This document shows, piece after piece, positions 47,901 through 59,400 of a stretch of 64,000 bases of DNA; positions within the stretch are counted from its first letter, which is position 1, and each line of letters starts with the position of its first letter. This DNA comes from Ciona savignyi (lineage: Eukaryota; Chordata; Ascidiacea; Phlebobranchia; Cionidae). The notes under the pieces were generated by a model, which saw nothing but the letters and a program-made list of their open reading frames with translations, did not search any database and was not told the DNA's origin. A program made the translations under genes and the position numbers. The stretch lies in assembly GCA_000149265.1 (NCBI GenBank), contig CH003423.1:789221-853220 (forward strand), in the 5' to 3' direction.

Positions 47901-50900
47901 ATTATAATATTTAAATATAAAAGTTAATCAATGCTTAACCAACCTCAAAGGTTCCGCCATGATGACAAACTATCAGCCAGTCAACTCTTGACCCCGGTGG
48001 GATAAAAGTCCTGCCTAATCTTGGTGTTCTTGGATAGTCGAGATAGATTCCATCCTTTGCGATTTCTTTTACCTCGCAAGTCGGGGCTCCCGGGATAGTG
48101 TTCACTATCTCAATTGCAAGATTATCGTGTTCGCCGGAGTTAAGGAGTCTGCGGTGTATGTCACCTAATTAACATAACCAAACACTCATTCGTTTTTACA
48201 CATCACTAAGGCTTCTGACCTAATACTTAATTGAATTGAAAAAACAATATAGCATTTTTAAAAAGTCAAAATGGTATCCATAAGCTGCCCACAATATCAG
48301 TATTAAAAAGGAAACTATATATGTTTTAACAGAAATAGGCAAAACATTCATGGAAAAGGTGACACTGGATTTTTCCTTTTGGATTTTTGAGTTCGTTTTT
48401 AAACAAAACGTTCACTTTTGCTTCTAATCTCAACTTGTTTACCTTAATCTTTTCATCTGTCCAGGTTGAATTTCCAATACTGGATTTAATAAACCATTCA
48501 CCAGCATATACTTTATATTATTCGCCGGATCTTCCAACCATTCCTCTAAAGTTTGCTGTGAGTTGTCCAGTTGAATTCCATTTTGTCTGAAAGTGTACAC
48601 ATTTTCACAAGGTTTCGTTTATTTAAACCAATAATATAATATTAAGTTTTTTTGCCAATATTCCACGGTCATATCTATATACATTTTGCAGCTTTACTAA
48701 TTGCAAATTTGATTTGGTATATAGTCTTCTGTTCTGTTTGTGTAAATATAAATATATTTTATCTTCTTTGCCGTTAAAGAAAATATTTCCAATCGCTGCA
48801 GTGCAAAACGTAGGCGTATATGTGTCAATTAAAATTCTCTTACAAAAGTCTTAGATTTGAAATGTAATTTAACTGAAAATTCACAGGTGATTATGGAAAC
48901 TAAATCTAGTTTCACATAATTTTACAAATTTTTGAGTTTGACCCCTACTTGCATTCTAATTGTATCAACAAATCAACCAGCTGATACTTAATTAACAACT
49001 TTGGTTAAAATGACAGTTTAAGTTTATTAAAGCCAAACAAAACGGCATACATGTCCATCACATATTTTATCCTACCGTACGAAGATTGATGAAGCAAAAC
49101 ACTTGCTTACATACCTTAACTAAAAGTCACGTCCACTAGCATACAGAAATAAATTTAAATGTTTAAATACCCTTCATCGATTAATAAGCCCAACTTAAAT
49201 TTCAAAAATGGCAATGCAGAAACTTGTTTGTCATATGCACATAGATTCCGAGGGACAGTAATTTTTCACGAGGCTACTTATTGATTAATAGAGATAAGGG
49301 GAAATATAGAAATAGTTTACGAATTACCTGAACCCTTCATAATCTCCGATGGACCGTTGTACATGGGCATAGTCTGATCCACTGCTGGAGGAATACTGAA
49401 AGAGCATGAACATAATCTGAATATCGTGTTCGCAGTTGAACGGGCAGGATACTGCCTCAAGCTCAGGTGTAGTGAATATACTGTCCTCGACGATCAACGC
49501 GCCTTTCATTCCACCGAGAACCTGTAATGAAGGTGTAAAAACATGTATAAAGGCAAGTTATCACAATGCATGCCATCGAAAATAAGTTCTACGGGAAGTT
49601 GCACAATAGCGCTTTGGCTACAGGGATATCCTCACAGCTGTTTTATTAAAATTTAATTATGCCGAGAGTGATGATGTTGCTTAAAACAGTCGTCGCATTG
49701 TTTAATGACAACCATAGTATTGTGTGTGTTAATTTCACCTGAAAGAATACGCTTCCGTGAAAATGTGGATGGTACCAGAAGGTACCAGGTTGTTGATCTG
49801 GATGTACTTCGAACACATACTGGTACACGTCTCCGGGTGCTACTGTGTAAACAGGGTTGTCCCCAGGAGACTGTGATTACAAAAGAAAGTTAACATAATT
49901 AATGATGGTCATAAATCCATAGTGCTTACCATTCCACTAATATGCAGCCCGTGGGTATGAAGATTTGTAGTGTTCGGATATCCAAAACCATCATCTGTTT
50001 TCGGGGGATCTGGAGTCTTTAGATTGTTGACCTAGTATGAATAGGTTAATTACATGTCAATGAAAAGTATGCTTATACGCTAATATTTAATAATAGTGTG
50101 GATATTTACCTTTATCTAAAGAGAGTCAGCGAAGTGCTGGACGCTTGTGGTATCGAACCAGTCAATCATATGGTGTTGTTTCCTTGGCCAAGGCACTTAA
50201 TTGTCCACCGGCTAATCTCAGTGGATTATTGTGATATTATAAAAACTAAAGGGCCATCTAAGCCATGGGTTTTATAAAATAAAACTATAGGTTCGGTAAC
50301 ATAACTATGGACGCGTGTTAACATGGCAACGTCTCGTGTAAAAATCACCATACGCGTTCGTTTTCATGGCAATACAATATGAATTCTACGCGATAGCCTA
50401 CAAACTTACAAATTCGACGTTCAGAACTTCTCCTGGTCGTATCCATATAGTTGGACCCGGAAATTCGCCGTTGTACAGACGTCGCTTTACAGTCAACCAA
50501 TCGATCGTAACTTCATGGATATCAACTGTCAACTGAACGTGGTTGTTCTGGCGAGCGGAGAAAATCTGAGTCGGATTCTTGAACGGTTGACCACCTAAAA
50601 CCTGTTGTAGCTATGTTACTGTTTTCCCCAAACGCATGTTATACTTATCTACATTTAACTTAAAGTATTTTAATGAATAGTTGGTTGACCACCTAAACTT
50701 GTTGTTGCTATGTTACTAGTATTTCAGACACGTGTGCCACTCATTACTAATCGTCTGAGCCGAGGTGCTTTAAAAGTAATTATTACTTTTCAAAGTATCA
50801 GCAGAAAAAAATGGTTTACTTAACATACCATATAGAGAACCAGAAAATGCACCAAAACGGCATAGAACAGTAGGAGTCATAACACCAAGGCCGACACATA

Positions 50901-51027
50901 CAAATAAGTTTATTATAGACGAAAAACAAGAACCTTTTAAAGGAGTGCACGGCGAAGTATGACTGCAATCCTCCGCGCTTGTAAAGTGCAATATAAGTAG
51001 AACATGCAGCACAATTTCCTTCAACAT
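44981..51027 (-). CDS. Multicopper oxidase B, secreted, intact (13 exons)
   Basis: Exons in gene order: 51027-50934, 50594-50410, 50031-49930, 49870-49739, 49521-49328, 48586-48443, 48148-47944, 47821-47571, 47279-47183, 46710-46596, 46322-46174, 45856-45751, 45108-44981 (TAG). All GT-AG, all phases join: 1902 nt = 633 residues, with exon lengths identical to MCO-A apart from A's extra base. Signal peptide MLKEIVLHVLLILHFTSA. All four ligand motifs of a blue multicopper oxidase are in frame: HTHGLH (118/120), WYHPHFHG (161/163), HPLHIH (458/461/463) and HCHILNHEDLGM (His571, Cys572, His573, His577, Met582). These serve the type-1 site and the trinuclear type-2/3 cluster; Met582 is the axial residue. 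It is expected to oxidise phenols, ascorbate or metal ions outside the cell; which one is not shown. Inverted relative to MCO-A, tail to tail. Confidence 0.95.
50118..50250. repeat. tRNA-like SINE relic in MCO-B intron 2
   Basis: GTATCGAACCAG (B-box-like), TTTCCTTGGCCAAGGCACTT, AATTGTCCACCGG and CTCAGTGGATTA resemble the family-1 head and body, but strongly diverged. A related relic is near 14262. Confidence 0.4.
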
Positions 51028-51474
51028 TTTTGAGCTAAATCTTAATTAACACAGAATGTTTAAGGTGTTGGCCGGTCGGAAGGATGTGGTTGGTACCTTG
51101 CCACTTAGCTGAATAGTATAGCGCATCAAACCGTCACAAAATGTTGCAAAATCAAAACCAATGACAGTTTTGTCTTGGCCACGAAACTCAGCGATCGTTA
51201 TTTAAATTATTAGGCTTGAACAAAAAACTACGCCACTATTCCCCATATAGCAAGCATGAATAGCTCCGGTCACAGTAAAAAAGAAGGAATAGTGATTTTC
51301 GTAGTCCCAACGACTGACACTAATTTAAGTGTCCTGTCAATCAGCTTTCTGGCTCAAAGTTTTTTTGATCAGGAAGTTTTCTAACATAGATCTATTAGAA
51401 TCATAATTATAGAAATACATTGGTTAATCTGGCACTTTAAAATACGGAAACTCCGATATTTTTCCGACTGATTA

Positions 51475-51722
51475 GGTTGGTGGGTTGGTGAGTCGCCTTT
51501 TAGCCGAAGGGTTGCAGATTCTAAACTGGGTCTGGCTGGTCAGTTGCGTCCTTAAGAAAGGCACATAACGTATACATTGCCTAAATCTAGCGGATTAATG
51601 GGTTCTTTTAAATTAAAGAAACGTATGAATCATAATAAAATACATCGCATTAGCTCCGGTAACCTGACGTTAATCCTCTTGATTTTCCCATTCACGAGGA
51701 TAAACAAAATACCCTATCTTTT
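51475..51722 (+). repeat. SINE family 1, near full-length, with tRNA-like head
   Basis: Head: GGTTGGTGAGTCGCCTTTTAG, CCGAAGGGTTGCAGATTC (B-box region). Body: GTTGCGTCCTTAAGAAAGGC, TTGCCTAAATCTAGCGGATT, AATGGGTTCTT, ATTAAAGAAACGTATGAATC, AGCTCCGGTAACCTGACG. Tail: TTTTCCCATTCACGAGG, ATAAACAAAATACCCTATC. This is the clearest template for family 1. Confidence 0.85.
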
Positions 51723-52028
51723 CCTTCCCCAATCTTTAAAACGATTATAAAAAGGCAAAACCTAATATATCGACCACACCGACTTTCGTGTCATAAATTT
51801 ATATGCCTGACAACTTTTCAACTTATATACTCGTTCACATGAAATGTGTTTATTAACCGAAGAACGTCGTTCGAATTATCCGCATATAGGGTAAAGGTCG
51901 TTTCTCCCAGTGCGTGCGTTCGGCCAGTTACAAAAATTTATACATTTCTTATTAGTTTAACTTTGGTGCGTAAATCAGTATTTATGGCTATTCTAAAAGT
52001 AAAGAAACACATTTGAAACATATATACA

Positions 52029-52290
52029 ATAGGATAGGACATGTTTGTTCATGTGAATGGGACAGCGCAAGGCGCGTTCGTAAGATTGTATCAATTCGTT
52101 AAGGAAGCGTTTTTAAATGGCTACCCTGGTATTACATCGCCCCATCGACGCGTCACCAAAGCCATTACAGTGTTTTGTGTGTGATTAAGGGTTTCTAATC
52201 ATTTGGTAAAACCTAATATACAACTGGGAGCAATGCGCATTCTACTGTCGTAGCTCCGCTAACCGGTTAGCCTAGTGGCGCCACTAGAAG
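52029..52290 (-). repeat. SINE family 1 copy
   Basis: AATAGGATAGGACATGTTTG, TCATGTGAATGGGACAG, CATCGCCCCATCGACGCG, GCCATTACAGTG, GTGTGTGATTAAGGGTTTC, ATTTGGTAAAACC: family blocks in minus order; the head is poorly kept. Confidence 0.65.
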
Positions 52291-52803
52291 GACGCAAGAT
52301 AAACTGGTGGTTGTCAGTGTGTATAGTGTTTAAATGATGCATATTCATAGGTTAATTGGGGTGGCCGTCACTGTGTATAGTGGTTAAAATGCTTCATATT
52401 TGTAGGTAAATTCTTTCAACGGATCTTACATTTTAAAAAACAATTTGAATTGTGCATGTCAGCCCATTGCGAATTCTATATCCAGCCAACTTGATACTGA
52501 ACTTTGTATTGACCTCGCCAACACAAGTGGGAGAATCAACAGGTGGAAAAAGTTCCACGAAAATACAGTGGTTATGTTGGTTAGGTCACGTATACACCAT
52601 TAAGTTTGAAACGGTATACATGTACTTAACCTCTAATAGAGTTAAAACAATTGTTTGTGGTATTCGTGGTTCAGCAGAATCTACATGACAGATGATAGCA
52701 TCCAAGTTAAACTTTAATGAGAAAAACAACGACAAACGTTATTATGGGATCGATTCTAAAGGAACATATTTTTTCTTCAATTATTTTTTTTGTGTTAAGC
52801 TAG

Positions 52804-53027
52804 GGGTAAACTAAAAAGACGGAAAGCGGGAAGGGGGGAAGGAAGGAAACGGCACACTAAAATAAATATTAGGACATTGTAGTTAGTTTTAAACATGGGG
52901 TTATAGTTAGGGTTACATTTTGGGTTGGAATTAGTATTTAGGGAAAGGTTAAAACTAATTTCCCTAGTTTTGGTAAGCAGTTTTTCTACAGCCCTCCTTC
53001 CCGCTTTCCCTTCCTTTAGCGTTGCCC
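52804..53027. mobile_element. MITE copy 2 with terminal inverted repeats
   Basis: Left end GGGTAAACTAAAAAGACGG followed by AAAGCGGGAAGG; right end complements GGGCAACGCTAAAGGAAGG and AAAGCGGGAAGG. The 10-mer GTTAAGCTAG flanks both sides (52794-52803 and 53028-53037). The interior, read on the minus strand, matches copy 1 (TAACCCTAAC, AAAACTAACT, TTTATTTTAGTG). Inserted in the opposite orientation to copy 1. Confidence 0.8.
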
Positions 53028-54319
53028 GTTAAGCTAGTGACAAACATGCATTCCGAAGCTTTGTTCGGCAACGAAAGGGTGGTTTAATCTATAGTAATAA
53101 ATTAAGGAGTTTAATTGTACAATTTCGATGCACGTAGGCGTATTATTTTTGGAAAATATTATTCAAGGAATGTCCGTAAGGTGTAAACAATTAAACTACA
53201 CTATTATCACTTATATGCTACAGCCAGACGCTTTAAACCGCCATAAATCAAAAGAGAATAAATAATAACAAAAAAATATTCTGACACTCCATATACCCAC
53301 CTATAACCGTTTTCCGGAAATATCCAGAAATTTAACCTCAAACTAGTGGCTTCAGTCCATCGGATAGAATATTGTTAGAGATGTTAGATAATGTGATTCC
53401 ATATGTAGTGAAAAATAAAGATCAAACACCCACAGTGATTTCCAAAAGACCAAATAATATAAAATTGATCGAAACAAAAATTTTTTTGGGCATTTTTGGA
53501 GATATTTCCAACCACTATAGTTTAATCTTTGTTAGAGAATTTTTGGGACTAGAATATACTATTAAAATCATTGCAATTCAATGAGGTAATAAAGGCAGTG
53601 CAAAAAATAATGCTGGTCCTCCATCCCCATTTTTGATCGTATTATTATGAAAATTTATTAATCTAACCCAAAGCAATATCAGTGATTCGTGATTTTTAAT
53701 TGTTGACCAACAAGTATTTACATATTTTAACATGGATAATATGTTTAAATTAGTACTTCGGCAACCTATGGTAATGTTTACAAGAACACGCGATACAGAC
53801 TATACGTATATAATATATCAAGTGCGGTTAAATAACCAAGAAACCCACAACGTGCTACTTGCGGAGAAATATAACTTGGTGTCTAAACATGGTTTTATAA
53901 ATAGACATAATAAACACAAGGTTGACCTCTTCGGTCTCACAAGCTTTTTCCGCAAAACCGCGTAATCGCAGTTTCCGTTGTATATTTAGCGCCTGCTGAT
54001 TCAAACTTTGGTTGAAGGTAAGGTCATCGACATATGATTAAGAGCTCGATATTAAACCATAGGATATGTTACCCATTGTATTTATTCGGTTTGTGTAGAA
54101 AATTGTGGGGAATCACAATAGCGCGAATACGGATTAACTAAGAATATAAAAAAGCAAACCGGTTTTTCGAAGTTTCCAATTCGTAGCTTTATTGGTTACA
54201 ATGTCTTATATCTGTGCATGCGTTAATTTCCTCATAAATGCATCATGGCCAATAATGATAATTAGCGGTCGTTGTTGATACTTTACATTAAAAACCGTGA
54301 ATGAAAAATTGCAGTAAGA

Positions 54320-54520
54320 ACAGGATAGGATATTCATGTTTATCCCCGTGAATGGAAAATTGCAGTGTGTTTTTTGTATGATTCACACGTGATTTGCCCA
54401 AGGACACAACTGACTAGTAAGCGATCGGTTTCGAACCTACAACCCTTCGGCTGATAGGCGATACACTAAATTGACTAAACCACCGGACTAATCGATGACT
54501 AAACCACCAGACTGATCGGT
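54320..54520 (-). repeat. SINE family 1 copy with head
   Basis: AGGATAGGATATTCATGTTT, ATCCCCGTGAATGG, GCAGTGTGTTTTTTGTATG, GCCCAAGGACACAACTGAC, TAGTAAGCGATCGGTTTCG, AACCTACAACCCTTCGGC, GATAGGCGATACACTAAA; the central part is deleted. Confidence 0.75.
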
Positions 54521-54733
54521 CGGTATATAAATACGCTGGTTTTAAAAACAAACAATACTGATACCAAGGAGTGTGAGTAGAAATTTGCTGGACGTGATTG
54601 GTGAAACGGATCGCAATTTTGGTAGGTCTATAACGACATAAAGCGGACTTAGAAAGCAATAACTATAGCGCTATAGTAAAGCACTGTTTTAGTGATATCA
54701 CCATATCATCAAAGATATCTGGAATATTTATGG

Positions 54734-54837
54734 GCGGTCATGTGGCCAAACGGTTATATACATACCGACCCTTGCAAAAACCTTCCGAGTTACGAGCCCA
54801 TTATGGATTCAAAACTTGGCTTGGTAAAAAAAAATAT
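54734..54837 (+). repeat. SINE family 2 copy 3
   Basis: GGTCATGTGGCCAAACGGTT, ATACATACCGACCC, TACGAGCCCATTATGGATTC, AAAACTTGGCTTGGT and an A-rich tail; same order as the other two copies. Confidence 0.7.
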
Positions 54838-56432
54838 ATCTTGAACATTTGAACATTTGTCTTTTTGACTGATGGACACTTCTTCGCTCAACACCACAAG
54901 CAAAAGAACTCACGATAGTGCCGCTTTACAGGCTTATATAGAATTGATTGTAACAAGAAACCAATAAGAAGAGTGAATTGGACAAACGCACATTTCCGTG
55001 CTGTTTTGCGATTTATATTAATTTATTGTTAACTATGGGTGTATAGACCTGGTATGTGCATGCACATTTTGCATTTACACAAAAGATTGCAATGTTTAAG
55101 AGTGTTTAATACCACCAAAACTAATATAAAGTAAAATTTCTAAGGCTTTTGAGTTTAGGCTGCAGATCCAAGCTTCAATTTTTTATTGTCACAAAATCTA
55201 AGACTTACCATGTCAAGATTTTGAGTGACAGCCGTTTTTGTGAGGTCAGTTTGCATTGGAGAGACAGGGAGAATAATTAGTCGAACGCCTCCTAAAGCAA
55301 CTGCTGATATGATAATACAAAGCTAAATTAAGTTTCAGAACAGCCGTTACTCCACAAAAAGTTTACGGTTGAATGCGCAGTCACTAAGCTGCCATTATTA
55401 TCTATGCACGCATCTATATGAAATATTATACGAACTAACGAGAAAAGGCTTAGCCTATGTGTCTGCACCAAATTATTGTGCATTTTATGAAATGTTATAG
55501 AATATAAACACTGTGATAGTTATCTTGACATCGACAAATGTGGGTTATGCACACACAGACATACCATTGTGCAGTTACACGCTATTGCGACTAACCGAGA
55601 GCAAAACACGGTTCGAATAAAATTTCGACATTCGTCAATGTCAACCTGACGCGCAAAGGCCCAGACAGAATTATCCATATTGATAGTCTAATAATTCTGG
55701 TAATGCCAGCACATGCGTCATACTAGTTACCTACCAAGCATGCGACAACATAAGTTCAAAAGTTGTTACTAATCCACGTAGCATAATGTATGTCAAGGAA
55801 AACAATTTAACTCCATGTTTTGTTGCTTTAATAAACAGGGAACCGAAAAGTTAAGGGCTTATTGGAAGACCAAGTAAGACTGTGTATGTTGTTTTGCGTA
55901 TACGCGCTTCGAGAATCGAACAAGGAATGTACAATAAGCTTGTTATTGAGCTTTTTATTGACGCAGGTTTTGTGAATACACAACAGGGGAGTTCAAAAAT
56001 ATGTCCATGCCTCTCTCTCTCCTATACGAAATCTGTAAAAAAAACACAGAAAAGTTTTAGAACTAAACATACCTAGAAAAGATTTTCTAACAATAAGTAT
56101 AAAAGCCTTTTAATAGGAAAGAAAACCTTTATTTAGCATACTTTAGCTTTAAAGAGGGTATCTCAAAGGGCATGTTTAAAAACCTTAAAGTGTGTGTATA
56201 GCCTAACTAAAAGATGTCATACATGGGGAAGTTAGGATAGAGTGTGTGCCCCAATGTTAGTTGAATATTTTTCACATGCATGTAGTAAGAGAACCTTATA
56301 GCGCATACGTAAGCCATTATATTAGTTTCGCTTTTGCATTCACACTGGCAGACGTAGCTAAAGCTTACTGTTATACAGTCTAACGCAATCTGCAGCTCAC
56401 AGCGCTATTTCTAGGTCTGAATAAATAAGAAA

Positions 56433-59400
56433 ATGAAACCGCAATTTTTATGTTTGTTGCTTCTCGTCGCTTGGACAAATTCGCAGCAGTGTTCTCATAC
56501 CTCCCCGTGTTCTCCTCTAAAAGGTATGTTTTACTGTTTTATCTTATGGTATGCTGTTTTATCTTTTAAAGAATCCTCCTATTCTGCTAACCATGTTTTT
56601 ACTTAGTCGAAATTTAAAAGAAATTCGTGTAATACAACGCAATATTCTGTGCTTTAAAACGCGCACACGACATTATCGAAATATGTAAGTGTTGTTCGTG
56701 TTTTATATACAGGAGGCCAACCATTCCAAGAACCACAGCAGATCCACTCAGCAAACGGCCAACTAATCCACGATTTAATATTAGACGTACACAACTTCAC
56801 ACTCGACTGGTTAACTGTACAAAGGCGGTTGTATAACGGAATCTTTCCTGGCCCAACTTACACAATAAAAGCTGGAGACAAGTTTCACTTGAATTTTGTA
56901 AGTTATACTGATTTGTGTCTAGAGTAATATATGTAAAGATGTAAATAAACATGAGGTTTAAGTACAAGACTATATGAACGCATGCGGTTTTATATTTAAG
57001 CGATTTCAGTAAATATTTAAATCTGATGTTTTGTGTAGTGTTCTGTAATTGTTACAATTGTCTTACACACATTACACCCAAGTTTTTGTAACTAAAATAA
57101 AGTTTATTTATTGATGTTGTTCGTGTTTCAGGTTAACAACTTGCGGGAGCCCGATTTTAGAACAAGCGAAGAAAATATGTTCGGGTTTCCGAATACCACT
57201 AACATCCACACCCACGGTCTCCACATAAGCAGCAAGGTGAGCAGCATTTGTAATAAACCTGTTTGGTAAGGACACTCTCCCTGCAAACTGCTGCTGCCGT
57301 GCTGTGTTTGTTTCCACAATTTGATAATCGCTAGATTGATCGAGCAGTTTAATGGTTGTCCCCCCGAGTATGACAAGATTTTAACAATAATAACGTACTA
57401 ATTTTTTCAGACTGATTTTTTACTATTGTAATACAGGTTCACTTAAAATTAGTTCACAGTAAATACCATGCCAATGTCAATAACGACAAATAATACTAAT
57501 TTCAACAGTTAATTTTGTTAAAATTTGGATTGTAATACGTGTTTTTGCAAAGGAGCCACAAGACAATCCGTTCGTTGTTGTTTCCCCGAATTCAACATAC
57601 AACTACAAGTTTGACATCAAATCAGATCATCCATCCGGTACATACTGGTATCATCCGCATTTCCATGGGAGTACGCATTTCCAGGTTAGGCTTGTCTCGC
57701 TGCCGAGTTGTTTAATACAACTTGTTTGTTGTGCTCGTGTAAAAGCAAGGTGTATAGACCGTATAAGTTATATGCGCTGGACAGTGTTTGGTCGGACGTT
57801 GATTTATAGCCTATCTAGTCATTGTTTAAAAAAAAGCTTATCCGAATGTCGCATATCCGCATGGGCTTCCGAAAGGAGTAAGAAATGAGATATGCGAAAT
57901 ATTTGCGTTCTACCAAATATTTCCCTTAGGCTATCTCTGTATGCAAAATTGCTTGAAATAAACGATGTCATTTTTTTAACAAAACTGCCCAGTTAAACAA
58001 ATTGTAACAAAACTGCCTAGCTAAACAAATTTTAACAAAACTGCCAAGCTAAACAAAAACGGTGATGTAATGCCTACCACACGCTACTTTCTACTGTAAT
58101 ACCATTGGTAAAATCCCCCTTGTTGCGCAAAACACACACAAATGTATTTAATTGACCAATTATTTCAGCTTAACTTTGGTCTTACTTTGTACCAATTATT
58201 TCAGCTTAACTTTGGTCTTACTTTCTTCTTTGTTGCAAAGTAGGCGGAATATAGACAATAATAACACATTACATACGCCGTTCATATAAGATCATCAAAA
58301 CATTTGCTAGAACATTGGAGGCATGGGCGGAATGCTTATTGTAGAGGACGCACCTGCATCAATGTCAATGGAGTTGGCGTCCGTATCTTGTCCAGGAAAT
58401 TGCCAACATGATGTGCAGATTGTGCTACAAACCTTTCAGTATACACACGACGAAGACAGCGGATTTGCAATGCTTCAGCGAGATGTACACGATTATGAAG
58501 GATTCAGGTTTAGTGGTATTTAATGCACGCTTCAAAACATAAATATGAAATTGAGTACCAAGAAATTGCACGTACTGTAATAGAATTTGGGATTTTTTGT
58601 AATAAACGGCAAAGTTTCGCCTCAAGCACAAGAGATTATAAAATATATAAAAAACTATGTGGGTCTTTGTAATATCACTTTAAATTAACTTAATTCATAA
58701 ATATTCCATGGTGGCGGTTTTTAGTTGAACAACAGTCATAAAGCGATGACACGGTGGTCGGCCCAAATCAATGTGACCCTTGTAAGTTGTGGAACCAGAA
58801 AACATACACTTTTTTAGGCTGAATAATATCACTTTGGAAAGTTCGACCCAAACACTTGAGGAATGGCTTGAAGATTCCAACAATAATATTAAGTACATGC
58901 TCGTCAATGGTTTGTTGAATCCGGTGATGGAAATTGAACCGCAGCAAATGAAACGATTCAGGTAGAATTATTAAATTTTTAATTTTCTTTTTTTTCGAAA
59001 AAACAACAACAAACATATTTCAACGGCGTTGGTATCTTTTTATTTTTACCTCATTAGAGAACAGTACACCAAACAATCGCTTGAGAATATGCTTTAAGAT
59101 ATCTATGAGGTCACATTAAGAATTTTTACAGAATTCTTGATGCTGGTGGATTATACGCCGTTGCGCTTCACATCGTCAATCTCGATCCAAACGGAGCACC
59201 TTGCACGGTGAAGGAAATAGCGCTCGATGGAATTTACCTTGACCAACCCAGAGATCCATGGCTGGGACGAACTTTCCTACCAGCAGCTGGGAGAGTCGAC
59301 TGGCTCGTTGTGTGCCCTGAAACTGGAAATTACGAGGTTGCTTTTTTGAAATTTTGATCATATTTCAGATTTCATAATTCACAGCTCGAAGCAAAGTCAA

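Larger units (their letters stand above)
51028..52793. other. Upstream region of MCO-B with two SINE copies
   Basis: Holds the MCO-B leader, a TATA-like TATATAAG on the minus strand (51829-51822, about 800 nt before the ATG), SINE copies at 51475 and 52029, and an imperfect two-copy repeat of about 53 bp at 52309-52412 (GTGTATAGTG.TTAAA...CATATT...GTA). No gene recognised. Confidence 0.5.
53038..56432. other. Intergenic region between MCO-B and MCO-C promoters
   Basis: AT-rich with a family-1 SINE (54320) and a family-2 SINE (54734). A TATA-like TATAAAAG at 56098-56105 lies 335 nt before the MCO-C ATG. No gene recognised; small open frames at 53372-53584 and 53732-53965 lack family resemblance and splice context. 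Confidence 0.5.
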
